A stretch of DNA of 64,000 bases from JAEUQQ01 sp963697285 (GCA_963697285.1 CAVONI010000002.1:310001-374000), one strand, 5' to 3'; shown: positions 44,795 to 54,436, numbered from the stretch's first letter. Program-made: numbers and translations. Notes: generated by a model from the letters alone, not told the origin.

Positions 44795-44943
44795 ATCAGA
44801 GTCTCCTTTCTCACAGGTAGACGGATCGCCGCAAGCGCGGGTTCGGCCTGGTCGCGGTCACCTGACCGCCGCTTTGTTACAATGCCGGCGGTGTGAAACT
44901 CATCAGTCGTCGGTCTCATCAGTCGTTCAGGCGGGGGGCAACA

Positions 44944-45636
44944 ATGCGTCAATGGATGCACGTCGGATGTGTCGTGATCGCGACCATGGCGATGGTGGCG
45001 TGCGGGAAGTCAGACGCCGAGAAGAAGGTCGAAGAGGCCGCCAAGCAGATGGAGCAGGCCGGCAAGGACATGGAGAAGGCCGGCCAGGAACTGGCCAAGG
45101 CCAGCGAGGGCGCCGGCGGCGACTTGGCCAAGGCCAGCGAGGCCTTTGCCAGCGCCATGCAGCAGATGGCCGGCGCGGGTGCCGGTGATCAGAAGCCGGT
45201 GGATCCGATCGGCTTCAGGGAGCTCCAGACCGTGCTGCCCACCGTGTCTGGCTGGGAGATGTCCAAGCCCACCGGCGAGCGGATGACGGCGCCGGTCCCG
45301 TTCTCCAAGACCGAAGCGCGTTATTCGAAAGGCGATGCCAGCATCGACGTCGAGATTACCGACTCGGGCTTCAATCGGCTCGTGTTCGCGCCGTTCATGA
45401 TGATGATGGCGGCCGGCTACGAGAAGGAAACGGAGTCGGGCTACGAGAAGTCGACGAAGATCGGCGGCAATCCCGGCTTCGAGAAATGGAACAGCGAGAA
45501 CAAGGACGGCGAAATCACCGTCCTCGTCGCGAACCGTTTCGTCGTGAAGTTCGCCGGAGACGGCCTCGACGATATCAAGGCCCTGCAGTCGTTCGCCGCC
45601 GCCACCGACCTGTCGAAGCTCGCCTCGCTGAAGTAG
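44944..45636 (+). CDS. lipoprotein of unknown function with heptad repeat
   Basis: 230 residues from ATG 44944, behind an AGGCGGGGGGC ribosome site; an in-frame GTG at 44893 would extend it but spoils the signal peptide. Lipobox MVAC ends at Cys21, so a lipid anchor is expected. Residues 25-65 form an Ala/Lys/Glu heptad stretch (EEAAKQMEQAGKDMEKAGQE) that is probably coiled coil. The C-terminal half (about 90-230) is a compact domain with EMSKPTGERM and GYEKSTKIGGNPGFEKW that I cannot assign. Confidence 0.75.
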   Translation: MRQWMHVGCVVIATMAMVACGKSDAEKKVEEAAKQMEQAGKDMEKAGQELAKASEGAGGDLAKASEAFASAMQQMAGAGAGDQKPVDPIGFRELQTVLPTVSGWEMSKPTGERMTAPVPFSKTEARYSKGDASIDVEITDSGFNRLVFAPFMMMMAAGYEKETESGYEKSTKIGGNPGFEKWNSENKDGEITVLVANRFVVKFAGDGLDDIKALQSFAAATDLSKLASLK

Positions 45637-45670
45637 CGCGACGCACGCGGCGCGCGTGAACGCGCCGGTG

Positions 45671-45697
45671 GGGGACGCATCGTCCTGGTGCGTCCCC
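45671..45697. terminator. hairpin between convergent genes
   Basis: GGGGACGCA (45671-45679) and TGCGTCCCC (45689-45697): 9-bp perfect stem, 9-base loop, between the lipoprotein stop and the end of the glycine-zipper gene. TTCCCC follows; no long T-tract. Confidence 0.45.
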
Positions 45698-45709
45698 TTC
45701 CCCGCCGTG

Positions 45710-46603
45710 TCACCGATCCAGCGTCACCGCCGAGTCGAATCGCACACGCAGCACGGTTCCCGCGGGGATGTTCACGTCCTTGCCCTCGGTCGCCGCCACG
45801 ACGCCGCCGCCGCCGATCAGCACGCCAGCGATGGCTCCCTTGACGCCACCCAGGAGGCCGCCGATGATGGCGCCCACGCCAGCCCCGGTGCCCACCTTGG
45901 CCATCTCGCCCTTGAGGCCCGTGCTCTCGATGGTGTCGGTGACCGTTGCCCGGATGCGATGACTGCGTCCGCGCACGACCAGCTCGTCGAATGACAGCGA
46001 CAGACGCCCCTTGCGATCGACCCGGCCCGCGCGATCCACCGCAGACACCACCCCTCGCATCAGGCTCCCCGCGGGAATCAACTCGTTGTTCTCGTTGTAG
46101 AACGACACGAGGGTCGTCGCCTCGAAGCGGTCTTCGACGTTGGCGGTCTCGGAGCTGAGCGGCACCTGCACGCGCACGTCGAGTTCCTGGCCCGCGCACA
46201 CGTCCATGGGGCCGCAACTGGGGGGGCGCTGCACGGGCGCTGGGGGTAAGGGCGCGGCGTCGCTGCCGCCACGCGACCGCGACGTGCCTCCAGCCTCCGC
46301 ACGCACGTCGTCGATGCGACGCCGCACCTGGTCGTACTCGCTGCGCGACACGCTGCCTTCCCGTCGCAGCTTGCCCCGGAGGTAGGCGACGTCGTCGCGT
46401 ATCTCGTCGAGATTCGTCTCGAGCCGTGCCGCGAGCGCGGAATCCGACCCTCTGAGGGCGGCGACCTCGCGGCTGGCGTCGAACACGGCATCCTGCAACT
46501 GCTGCACATCGGCAGACGTGACCGGCTGGGCCGATACTGATGGGCTGGAGGCCAGCAGGGCCCCGAGCACCAGCATTCCGGTGAACCACTTGTATGTCTT
46601 CAT
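45710..46603 (-). CDS. exported protein with glycine-zipper segment, unknown function
   Basis: 297 residues from ATG 46603 (AGGAGAG upstream). Signal peptide ending near 27 (SVSAQ). Residues 30-90 are charged helix (coiled-coil-like), a Pro-rich linker follows, and residues about 130-230 form a strand domain (LDVRVQVPLSSETANVEDRF). A Gly/Ala zipper of about 20 residues (AGVGAIIGGLLGGVKGAIAG) lies near 250, followed by DVNIPAGTVLRVRFDSAVTL, a conserved Acidobacterial tail. Probably envelope-associated. Confidence 0.7.
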   Translation of the reverse strand: MKTYKWFTGMLVLGALLASSPSVSAQPVTSADVQQLQDAVFDASREVAALRGSDSALAARLETNLDEIRDDVAYLRGKLRREGSVSRSEYDQVRRRIDDVRAEAGGTSRSRGGSDAAPLPPAPVQRPPSCGPMDVCAGQELDVRVQVPLSSETANVEDRFEATTLVSFYNENNELIPAGSLMRGVVSAVDRAGRVDRKGRLSLSFDELVVRGRSHRIRATVTDTIESTGLKGEMAKVGTGAGVGAIIGGLLGGVKGAIAGVLIGGGGVVAATEGKDVNIPAGTVLRVRFDSAVTLDR

Positions 46604-46864
46604 AGGGAGTTCTCTCCTGTCATGTGTGTTGACCGGGGCGGACCCACGACCGGTCGAGCGGGTGCCTTCGCGTGGTCCGGATCGTGGGCCGGCACCGGGC
46701 AACTGCCCGACGACGGTCTGGGCGCTATCGTCCCTGACCGGTGCAAACACGGTTCCGTCGCGCAATGGCCGGAAACACGTTTGCCGAGAGCCCGGCAGTC
46801 GCAGCGGAGTGTAAGAAAAACAGACGTTCTGTGCTGCCCAGGGGCCGCACGGGTGGCACCAGGG
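46604..46864. other. 261-base gap upstream of the glycine-zipper gene
   Basis: No gene seen. It holds the promoter region of the zipper gene and the 3' end of the rseP operon. ACAGA-ACG-TCTGT followed by five T on the minus strand (46812-46832) is a weak terminator-like hairpin. Confidence 0.35.
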
Positions 46865-48187
46865 TCAGCGCCAGGGGACCAGGCGCTCGATCCACTCGAT
46901 ACGCATCAGGTCGTTGTAGATGACGGTCACCATGAGGGCCATCAGGACAACGAACCCCGCGAGCAGCATCTTCTCCTTCATCGCGACGCTGAAATCGCGG
47001 CGGAACAGGCCTTCGACGGCCATGATGAAGATGTGCCCTCCGTCGAGCACCGGGATCGGCAGCAGGTTGAGGATCCCGAGGTTGAGGCTGATCATCGCCA
47101 TCAACCCGAACAGCGCCGCGTAGCTGACGCGCGCGGCACCGCCCGACAACTGGGCAATGGCCACGGGTCCCATCAGCTGCTTGGGTGAGGTCTCGCCCTT
47201 CACCAGCCCGATGACTGCCTCGAAGATCATCGTCGACCACGCCAGGTTCTGCTTGACGCTCAACGACATCGCCTGCGTGAAACTCGGCTCGATCGTGCGC
47301 ACCTCGAATGGCGCGAACCGCACGCCGATCTTCCCCACGTTGCCATCGAGCGCCGGCGTGACGGTGATGGTCTGCAACCGGCCGTCGCGCCTGACCTCCA
47401 TCGCGAGGGCATTGTTGGCGTTCTCGTTGATCGTCTTCACCAGGTCGCGATCGCTGGTCACCGGCTTGCCCTGCACGGCGATCATGACGTCGCCGACGCG
47501 CAGGCCAGACCTCTCAGCCGATCCGCCCGCGACCAGTTCACGAATCTGCGGGTGCATCTCCGGCGCCACGCCGATGTCGCCCATCTGGAACCGGGACTGG
47601 GCCGAGGGGGTGATCTGGACTGCCTGACGCGTGCCCGCCCGCTCGAACTCCACCGTGAGCTCGCGCTCGGCGCGGGGCATCACCGTGAGGAACAACTGCT
47701 CCCAGTTCTGCACCGGCTTGCCGGCGACGCTCGTAATCCGGTCACCCGGCTGCAGGCCAGCCCTGGCTGCCGGTGAGTCGGCCACGACGGAACCCACGAC
47801 GGCCGGCTGCTCCTCGTACGCGGGCGCCTCGGCGCCCGCGTAGAGGACAAAGGTCATCACCACCAGCGCCAGGACGATGTTCATCGCGGGCCCGGCGATG
47901 TAGACCTGGAAGCGGGCCCACTTGCTCTTCGACATGAACTCGTCCGACGCGCCGCTGCGAGGCTCGTCGGGGTTCTCGCCGGCCATCTTCACGAATCCGC
48001 CGAGCGGAATGATGCTGATGCAGTACTCGGTATCGCCCCGCTTCGTCGAGAAGATGCGGGGACCGAAGCCCAGCGAGAACGTCAGTACCCTGACGCCATG
48101 CCAGCGGGCCACGAGAAAATGGCCGAGCTCGTGCACAAACACGAGCACGCCGAGCACGAAGATGAAGGCCAGCAGATTGGTGAACAC
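46865..48187 (-). CDS. rseP: RseP-type site-2 zinc metalloprotease
   Basis: 440 residues. HELGH at 19-23 in the first helix, FGPRIFSTKRGDTEYCISII, the GFVKMAGE loop, two PDZ domains (about 125-205 and 210-290, the second with SAERSGLRVGDVMIAVQGKP), and the LDG motif in NLLPIPVLDGGHIF near 385. It cleaves transmembrane segments, for example of anti-sigma factors or signal-peptide remnants. It is the last gene of pyrE-truA-uppS-cdsA-dxr-rseP, and the dxr-rseP gap of 125 bases may hold a separate promoter. Confidence 0.92.
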   Translation of the reverse strand: MFTNLLAFIFVLGVLVFVHELGHFLVARWHGVRVLTFSLGFGPRIFSTKRGDTEYCISIIPLGGFVKMAGENPDEPRSGASDEFMSKSKWARFQVYIAGPAMNIVLALVVMTFVLYAGAEAPAYEEQPAVVGSVVADSPAARAGLQPGDRITSVAGKPVQNWEQLFLTVMPRAERELTVEFERAGTRQAVQITPSAQSRFQMGDIGVAPEMHPQIRELVAGGSAERSGLRVGDVMIAVQGKPVTSDRDLVKTINENANNALAMEVRRDGRLQTITVTPALDGNVGKIGVRFAPFEVRTIEPSFTQAMSLSVKQNLAWSTMIFEAVIGLVKGETSPKQLMGPVAIAQLSGGAARVSYAALFGLMAMISLNLGILNLLPIPVLDGGHIFIMAVEGLFRRDFSVAMKEKMLLAGFVVLMALMVTVIYNDLMRIEWIERLVPWR

Positions 48188-48312
48188 CTGAAACTACCCC
48201 CGGACAGATGATTGTAACCCGTTCGCCTTCGCCTGCGGGATGGCCGACACCTGCGTTCCGCTGACCGGCGGGTTTCGGCCCGTATTCCGGGCGATCGCTC
48301 CTGCGCTGGGGG

Positions 48313-49515
48313 TCAGGCGACGCCGGTGCGGGCCCGTTCGGCGGCGAATGCCTGGGCCCACGCGTCGACGGCCCGGATGTCCTGCAGGTCGCGGGGACGA
48401 GAGGCGCCGGATGCCGTGTGGGCGTCGAGAGCCTCGTCGATGAGACGCGCAATATCGGGGAACCGGATCCGGCCGTCCAGGAAGGCCGCAACCGCGACCT
48501 CGTTCGCGCCGTTCAGCACGATGCAGTGTGACGGCCCCGCGCGCAGCGCACCGAATGCGAGGCCGAGACACGGGAAGCGCGCCAGGTCGGGCTCGAAGAA
48601 CTCGAGGGCGCTGGTGCTGGTGAGGCTCAACGAGGGCAGGGCCGCCTCCCAGCGGTGTGGATACGAAAACGCATACTGGATGGGCAGCCGCATGTCGGTC
48701 ACGCCGAGTTGGGCCATGACCGAGCCATCGCGCAACTCGACCAGTGAGTGCACGACCGACTGCGGGTGGACGACGACGTGGATCCGATCGGCCTCGACCC
48801 CGAACAGCCAGCGCGCCTCGATGACTTCCAGCCCCTTGTTCATCAGGGTTGCCGAGTCGATCGTGATCTTGCGGCCCATCTTCCACGTCGGGTGGCTCAG
48901 CGCGTCGGCTGGTGTCACGTCGGTCAGCGAGGCCGCATCGCGGAGGCGGAAGGGCCCGCCGCTCGCGGTCAGGATGATGCGGGTGATTTCGTCGCTGTGT
49001 CGCCCGTGCAGGCACTGATGCACCGCGTTGTGCTCGCTGTCGACGGGCAGGACCGCCACCCCGTGGCGGGCCGCCGCTCCCATGACGAGTTCGCCCGCCA
49101 TCACCAGCACTTCCTTGTTGGCGAGGGCGATGGTCTTGCCACATCCGATGGCCGCGAGGACCGCTTCGAGCGCGGCCGTGCCCGACGAGGCGCACAAGAC
49201 CAGGTCCACGTCGGGCTGCGTGGCGATGTCTACCAGGCCGTCGGCGCCGTGTCCCCACACACGGACGTGCTGGCTGGTGTCGACGCCGACCGCGCGCCTC
49301 ACGTCGAGCAGCGCGTCGGCCGTGGCCATCGACACGGCGCGGGGGCGCCAGTGCGCCACCTGCTCGGCCGCGCGCGCGACGTTCTGCCCCGCGGCAAGCC
49401 CGGTGATCTCGACCCGCGTCGGATGGGCCTCGGCCACGGCGAGCGCGCTTTGCCCGATTGAGCCCGTCGATCCGAGGATCGCCACGCGAAGCCGGCTGCC
49501 TTGCTGCGTGCTCAT
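48313..49515 (-). CDS. dxr: 1-deoxy-D-xylulose-5-phosphate reductoisomerase
   Basis: 400 residues. NADPH motif ILGSTGSIGQ at 13-22, SSGTAALEAVLAAI, ANKEVLVMAGE, the metal/substrate loop VLPVDSEHNAVHQCL, and HPTWKMGRKITIDSATLMNK with the Lys/Asp catalytic region, all in canonical order. It converts DXP to MEP in the non-mevalonate isoprenoid path. Its start overlaps the cdsA stop by 4 bases, so isoprenoid and phospholipid precursor genes are coupled. Confidence 0.95.
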   Translation of the reverse strand: MSTQQGSRLRVAILGSTGSIGQSALAVAEAHPTRVEITGLAAGQNVARAAEQVAHWRPRAVSMATADALLDVRRAVGVDTSQHVRVWGHGADGLVDIATQPDVDLVLCASSGTAALEAVLAAIGCGKTIALANKEVLVMAGELVMGAAARHGVAVLPVDSEHNAVHQCLHGRHSDEITRIILTASGGPFRLRDAASLTDVTPADALSHPTWKMGRKITIDSATLMNKGLEVIEARWLFGVEADRIHVVVHPQSVVHSLVELRDGSVMAQLGVTDMRLPIQYAFSYPHRWEAALPSLSLTSTSALEFFEPDLARFPCLGLAFGALRAGPSHCIVLNGANEVAVAAFLDGRIRFPDIARLIDEALDAHTASGASRPRDLQDIRAVDAWAQAFAAERARTGVA

Positions 49516-50306
49516 CCGAGCAACACCAACGCGACGTAGTAGACGGGTGAGGCGAACAGGAAGGCGTCGATGCGGTCGAGCATCCCGCCATGGCCTGGAA
49601 TCAGTCCGGAGGCATCCTTCACGCCGGCGCTGCGCTTCAGCAGCGACTCGAAGAGATCTCCCGCGATGCCGAGCGCGACCAGGGTCAGGCCGAGGAGCAC
49701 CGCGAAGGCCAGCGGCATCTGCGGCAGCCAGGCGTACGCCATGGCCACGAACGCACCGCCGCCGACGATGAAGCCGGCATAGGCCCCCTCGCGCGTCTTC
49801 TTGGGGCTCACCACGGGCGCCAGCGGTGAGCGCCCGAAGGCGCGGCCGCCGAAGTACTGCGCGACGTCGCTGATCATCACGGTCGCGACGAGGATGAACA
49901 GCGCCACCGCACCGAAACGCGCGGGAATGGCGGCGACGGCGCCAAGCGGCACCGCGAGGTACCACAGGGGCATCGCCAGCACCGACACGCGTCGCATCAC
50001 GTCCTCGCCAGGTTGCATGGTCGACAGCGCAACCGTCCCCAGGACGATGGCGGCAGTCATCCAGACGACATCGAGCTGGGGCGATCCCGGCCAGGCGAAC
50101 GCGACGAAGACGCTGAGGGTCATCAGGCTGACCAGCGCGCGTGGGGGCCGTTCGCCGTCGCGCGCGCCCATGGTCAGCAGTTCGTCGCACGCGAGCAGCA
50201 GCACGATGCCCACCAGGACGAGCGTCGCGACGGGCGGCAGGTAGAAGATCGTGCCCAGGACGACGGGCAGGAGGATCAGGGCGCTGAAGATGCGGGTGCG
50301 GAGCAC
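49512..50306 (-). CDS. cdsA: phosphatidate cytidylyltransferase
   Basis: 264 residues, GTG start, about seven membrane helices. The CdsA signature GDLFESLLKRSAGVKDASGL plus IPGHGGMLDRIDAFLFA lies at the C-terminus and holds the catalytic Asp residues. It makes CDP-diacylglycerol. It follows uppS by 21 bases. Confidence 0.92.
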   Translation of the reverse strand: MLRTRIFSALILLPVVLGTIFYLPPVATLVLVGIVLLLACDELLTMGARDGERPPRALVSLMTLSVFVAFAWPGSPQLDVVWMTAAIVLGTVALSTMQPGEDVMRRVSVLAMPLWYLAVPLGAVAAIPARFGAVALFILVATVMISDVAQYFGGRAFGRSPLAPVVSPKKTREGAYAGFIVGGGAFVAMAYAWLPQMPLAFAVLLGLTLVALGIAGDLFESLLKRSAGVKDASGLIPGHGGMLDRIDAFLFASPVYYVALVLLG

Positions 50307-50327
50307 GCGGGCGTGGGTTCGCGCCGG

Positions 50328-51113
50328 CTAGCGGCCGGCGAGCGCCGGCGCCACGATGCCGCCGTAGCGTCGTTCGCGCTTCTGGAAGGCGAGGATCGCC
50401 TCGAGCAGGTGCTGCCGCCGGAAGTCGGGCCACAACGTCTCGGTCACGTAGATCTCCGCGTAGGCAATCTGCCACAGCAGGAAGTTGCTCACGCGCAGTT
50501 CGCCGCTCGTGCGGATGAGCAGGTCGGGATCGGGTTGACCCGCCGTGTAGAGCAGCGAACCGAACACGTCCTCGGTGAGCTGGTCGGGCCGCATCCCACT
50601 CGCCATCGCCCGGCGGGCGGCATCGACGATCTCGGCGCGTCCGCCATAGTTCAACGCGATGTTGAACTGCATCCCGCCGTTGCTGGCGGTGCGCTCGATG
50701 GCGTGCAGCAGTTCCTTCCGCACGTCCTCGGGCAGTTCGTCGACACGACCGATCACGTTGAAGCGGATGCCGTGCTGGAGCAGTGTCCGCAGTTCCATGC
50801 GGAGGTAGCGCTTCAGCAGCACCATGAGCGTCCCCACTTCGGTGGCGGGCCGCTTCCAGTTCTCGACCGAGAACGCGTAGAGCGTCAGGACGCGCAGGCC
50901 GAGGCGGGCGCACGTCTCGACCGTGTCGCGCACGGAGGTGATGCCCGCACGGTGCCCCTCGACGCGCGGCATGTGCCGCTTCGCCGCCCAGCGCCCGTTG
51001 CCATCCATGATGATGGCGACGTGCGCCGGCAACCGCGTCTCATCGAGTTCACGAACGAGTGCTTCGTCTGGAGACCCCGGTGGAACCCAGGCGAGCAACT
51101 CAGGCAAGCCCAT
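50328..51113 (-). CDS. uppS: undecaprenyl (cis-prenyl) diphosphate synthase
   Basis: 261 residues. The cis-prenyltransferase motif HVAIIMDGNGRWA with Asp37 and Asn39, RVEGHRAG, TLYAFSVENWKRP, and the C-terminal LLIRTSGELRVSNFLLWQ with the DxxxR/GE elements. It builds the C55 carrier for peptidoglycan and glycan export from FPP and IPP. It begins 39 bases after truA. Confidence 0.93.
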   Translation of the reverse strand: MGLPELLAWVPPGSPDEALVRELDETRLPAHVAIIMDGNGRWAAKRHMPRVEGHRAGITSVRDTVETCARLGLRVLTLYAFSVENWKRPATEVGTLMVLLKRYLRMELRTLLQHGIRFNVIGRVDELPEDVRKELLHAIERTASNGGMQFNIALNYGGRAEIVDAARRAMASGMRPDQLTEDVFGSLLYTAGQPDPDLLIRTSGELRVSNFLLWQIAYAEIYVTETLWPDFRRQHLLEAILAFQKRERRYGGIVAPALAGR

Positions 51114-51151
51114 TGGCCCCCCACGCTCCCGGCTGTACGTCTGCGACCATG

Positions 51152-51973
51152 CTACTGGCCGTCGTCGCCCACTTCAAGCGGCGGAGCCACGTGGTCAGCA
51201 TACTCGACCCGCGCCAGATACAGGCCGTGCGGCGGGGCCGTCCGCCCTGCCTGCCGGCGGTCGCGCGACGCGAGGATGTCTGCCATCGACGCGGCCGGGC
51301 GGGCGCCACGGCCGATGTCGACAAGCGTGCCGACCATGGTACGCACCATGTGCCTGAGGAACCCATCGCCGACGACGTTGCAGACGAGCAGGCGCCCCGG
51401 AACCGCGTGGACGACGCCCTCGGTGCCGTGGGCAAGGCGGCACTCGTCCAGCCGCGCCTCGATCACCGTCCTGGTGGTGTCGCGCACCGAACTGCGCGGC
51501 CCCTCGAAGGCCGCGAAGTCGTGCGTGCCGACCAGTACCGCCAGCGCAGCGCGCATCGCCTCGAGGTCGAGGGCCTGCGGCACGAACCATGCGCGTTGGT
51601 GCTCGAAGGGATCCTCGATGCGCGCATTCCACACCCGGTAGGCATACGCCTTCTGCGTTGACGAGAACCGCGCGTGGAAGCGCGGCGCACGCTCAGCGGC
51701 ATCGATCACCCGAATCGCCGACGGCAGCCGCGCATTCATGGCCCGCACCAGCACGTCGCAGGGGATCAGGTGCGCCATCCGGCACGACACGACCTGCGCG
51801 AGCGCGTGTACGCCGGCATCCGTCCGTCCCGAGGCGTGCACCGTCACGGGGGCTTCCTCGATCGACGCCAGCACCTCTTCGACGACCTGCTGGATCGACA
51901 CGCCGTTGCGCTGGCGCTGCCATCCCGCGTAGCCGCTGCCGTCGTATGCCAGCGTGAGGGCGATCGTGCGCAT
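51152..51973 (-). CDS. truA: tRNA pseudouridine(38-40) synthase
   Basis: 273 residues. Catalytic Asp52 in ASGRTDAGVHALAQ, plus TLAYDGSGYAGWQRQ at the N-terminus and FLRHMVRTMVGTLVDIGRG, the standard TruA set. It modifies positions 38-40 of the anticodon arm. It starts six bases after the pyrE stop; the operon mixes RNA modification and lipid/nucleotide genes. Confidence 0.93.
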   Translation of the reverse strand: MRTIALTLAYDGSGYAGWQRQRNGVSIQQVVEEVLASIEEAPVTVHASGRTDAGVHALAQVVSCRMAHLIPCDVLVRAMNARLPSAIRVIDAAERAPRFHARFSSTQKAYAYRVWNARIEDPFEHQRAWFVPQALDLEAMRAALAVLVGTHDFAAFEGPRSSVRDTTRTVIEARLDECRLAHGTEGVVHAVPGRLLVCNVVGDGFLRHMVRTMVGTLVDIGRGARPAASMADILASRDRRQAGRTAPPHGLYLARVEYADHVAPPLEVGDDGQ

Positions 51974-51979
51974 GGGGCG

Positions 51980-52558
51980 CTACGGCGGCGTCGGGCGGGA
52001 ACCGGGCTTCACCACCGGCACCTGCCGGGCACAGAGCGGGCAGTCCGCGGGATCCCAGATGGGCAGGTCGATCGCCGCCAGCGCGTGGAACGGCACGCCC
52101 ACGTCGGTGCGGCCGCCGGAGCGATCGACGATCGAGGCCGCGCCGACGACCGTTGCCCCGGCATGCTCGGCCACCAGCATCGTCTCCCTCGTCGACTTGC
52201 CGGTCGTGACGACGTCTTCGACGACCAGGACGCGGTCTGTCGCCGAGAGCGCGAACCCCCGCCGCAGGAGGAGGTGGGCATCCACGCGTTCGGCGAAGAT
52301 GGCACGTACGCCGAGGCCGCGCGCCACCTCGTGGCCGATCACGATGCCGCCAAGCGCCGGCGACAGGACGACCGTCGGCGAGAGGCTGCGCACGGCCTCG
52401 GCGAGGGCCGCGCCGAGCCGGGACGCCCGGTCAGGGGCCTGCAGGACGAGCGCGCACTGCATGTAGCCGTTGCTGTGGAGGCCGGACGAGAGACGGAAGT
52501 GCCCTTCGAGCAGGGCGCCAGTGGCACGGAACAACGAGAGGACGTCTTCAGGAGTCAT
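51980..52558 (-). CDS. pyrE: orotate phosphoribosyltransferase
   Basis: 192 residues from ATG 52558 (GTCTTCAGGAGTC upstream supplies AGGAG). PRPP loop VLVVEDVVTTGKSTRETMLV with two acidic residues near 120, and LSSGLHSNGYMQCALVLQ at the N-terminus. It makes OMP from orotate. The C-terminus carries a CPLC segment (DPADCPLCARQVPVVKPGS) shared with the second OPRT-like protein at 57.2 kb. First gene of the pyrE-truA-uppS-cdsA-dxr operon, divergent from tolC. Confidence 0.85.
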   Translation of the reverse strand: MTPEDVLSLFRATGALLEGHFRLSSGLHSNGYMQCALVLQAPDRASRLGAALAEAVRSLSPTVVLSPALGGIVIGHEVARGLGVRAIFAERVDAHLLLRRGFALSATDRVLVVEDVVTTGKSTRETMLVAEHAGATVVGAASIVDRSGGRTDVGVPFHALAAIDLPIWDPADCPLCARQVPVVKPGSRPTPP

Positions 52559-52675
52559 GGATGTGGTTGTCGAAGCGGACGAGGGCATGGAGACGGCGCG
52601 AGCGCCTGAAACGGGGTGCGTGACGGGCCGGACGGGGCCCCTGGCCGTCGTCCGACCGCGATCGGGAGGGTAGTA

Positions 52676-52681
52676 TACAAT
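52676..52681 (+). promoter_or_regulatory. -10-like TACAAT upstream of the TolC-like gene
   Basis: GTAGTATACAATCC in the 232-base divergent region. It would give a leader of about 100 bases ending in AGAGGAG. Confidence 0.45.
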
Positions 52682-52790
52682 CCGCCGAACTGCGGGCCTC
52701 CCCGGTCCGTCTACTCCGGGCAGTCTGGGAGCCGGGCCAGGTGTCTCTCCTTCCCGTTCCCCATTTTCCGAGGCCAGAGGAGTTCTCGTG

Positions 52791-54416
52791 ATGCGAGTGG
52801 TGCCAAACGCGACCGCGCGTGTGTTGACCGCGGCGATGTCGCTCATGTTGACCTGTGCGGCGACGACATCGGCCCAGATCCAGACGGCCGCACGCGCCCA
52901 GGCGGCCACGCCGTCGGCACAGGCGTCGGCCGTCAGGACCCTGACCCTCGACGACGCGGTGAGGCTGGCCCTCGAACAGAACATCAACCTCCAGGTCGAG
53001 CGACTCAACCCGGCGATCCAGGACGAAATCGTCAACCTGGCCCGCTCCGCCTGGACGCCCAACCTGTTCGGCACCGCGAGCTACAACGATTCTTCCAGCC
53101 CGCCCGACAGCTTCCTCTCCGGAGCATCCGACAAGTTGGAGAGCAACCTCTTCTCGGGCAGTGCAGGCGTCGAATCCTTGTTGCCGTGGGGCGCACGATA
53201 CAGCGCCAGCCTCGAATCGTCGCGCGCGACGACCAACAACGAGTTCAGCACGTTCAACCCCCGCGTCCGCGGCGGCCTGAACCTGCAGTTCATCCAGCCG
53301 CTGTTTCGCGACCGCGCCATCGACAATCCACGCCAGCAACTCGTTGTCAGCAGGCGCAACCGTGAAATCAGCGACGTCACGCTGCGCGGGACCGTCGTGT
53401 CGACCATCCGCACGGTCAAGAACGCCTACTGGGAACTCAAGTACACGATCGCCAATCTCGACGTGCAGAAGCAGTCGCTGGAACTCGCCCGGCAGACCCT
53501 CAAGGACAACCGGACGCGGGTGGAGGTCGGCACGATGGCGCCCATCGACATCGTCGAGGCCGAAAGCGAAGTCGCGCGCAACGAAGAAGCCGTGATCGTC
53601 GCCGAAGCCGCCATCAGGGACGCCGAGGACACGCTGCGCGCCCTGATCTTCGATCCGTCGTCGGCTGACTTCTGGACGATGACGCTCGATCCGGCCGAAG
53701 CGCCCGTCCTCAGCCAACCGCCGATTGACGTGGACGCGGCCGTGCGCAACGCGCTCGAGAAGCGCACCGACCTCGTCCAGGCGCGCAAGAGCCTCGAGAA
53801 CGTCGATGCGAACATCGAGTACTACCGGAACCAGTTGCTGCCGCAGGTCAACCTGCAGGCAGACGTGAACACGGCAGGGCTCGGCGGCACGGAACTCGAC
53901 AGGGGCGACATCTTCCCCCCGGGGCCGGTGGTGGGCAAGGTCGCACGGGGCTACAACACAGTGCTCGGCGATGTCTTCGGCTTCCGCTACCCGAACTGGA
54001 CGCTCGCCGTGAACGTCTCGTACCCGCTGGGCAAGAGCAACGTGGAAGCCACGCTGGCGCGGACGAAGATCGAGAAGAACCAGGGCCTGCTGCAGGTGAA
54101 GAACCTTGAACTGCAGGCGGCCACGCAGGTGCGCAACGTGGCGCGGCAGGTGAACACGAACCTGAAGCGGATCGACGCCACCCTCGCGACGCGGCAGTTG
54201 AACGAACGCCGCCTCGAGGCCGAGCAGAAGAAGTTCGCGGTCGGCACCTCGACGAGCTTCCTGGTGTTCCAGGCCCAGCGCGACCTGGCGACGGCGCGCG
54301 CCAACGTGCTCCGGGCGGTCCTCGACTACAACAAGTCGCTGGTGGACTTCGAAGCCGTGCAGGAATCGGCCGTCGGAGGTGGCGGGGTGGCGATCGCCGG
54401 GACGGGCGTGCGGTAA
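52791..54416 (+). CDS. TolC family outer-membrane efflux protein
   Basis: 541 residues from ATG 52791 (AGAGGAG 8 bases upstream; a GTG at 52788 is also possible). Signal peptide ends near 27. The usual TolC start LTLDDAVRLALEQNINLQVE appears near 58, long helical stretches (about 200-290 and 420-515) alternate with strand parts (PRVRGGLNLQFIQPLFRDRA, NWTLAVNVSYPLG). It would form the outer-membrane channel of an efflux or secretion system. No inner-membrane pump gene is next to it. Confidence 0.85.
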   Translation: MRVVPNATARVLTAAMSLMLTCAATTSAQIQTAARAQAATPSAQASAVRTLTLDDAVRLALEQNINLQVERLNPAIQDEIVNLARSAWTPNLFGTASYNDSSSPPDSFLSGASDKLESNLFSGSAGVESLLPWGARYSASLESSRATTNNEFSTFNPRVRGGLNLQFIQPLFRDRAIDNPRQQLVVSRRNREISDVTLRGTVVSTIRTVKNAYWELKYTIANLDVQKQSLELARQTLKDNRTRVEVGTMAPIDIVEAESEVARNEEAVIVAEAAIRDAEDTLRALIFDPSSADFWTMTLDPAEAPVLSQPPIDVDAAVRNALEKRTDLVQARKSLENVDANIEYYRNQLLPQVNLQADVNTAGLGGTELDRGDIFPPGPVVGKVARGYNTVLGDVFGFRYPNWTLAVNVSYPLGKSNVEATLARTKIEKNQGLLQVKNLELQAATQVRNVARQVNTNLKRIDATLATRQLNERRLEAEQKKFAVGTSTSFLVFQAQRDLATARANVLRAVLDYNKSLVDFEAVQESAVGGGGVAIAGTGVR

Positions 54417-54436
54417 CAGCGTCGGGTCGGCCGTCA

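Noticed and set aside
46812..46832. Intrinsic terminator at the end of rseP
   Set aside because: Only a 5-bp stem before five T; too weak to call.
52559..52790. PyrR-type site upstream of pyrE
   Set aside because: Searched by eye on both strands; no matching core.
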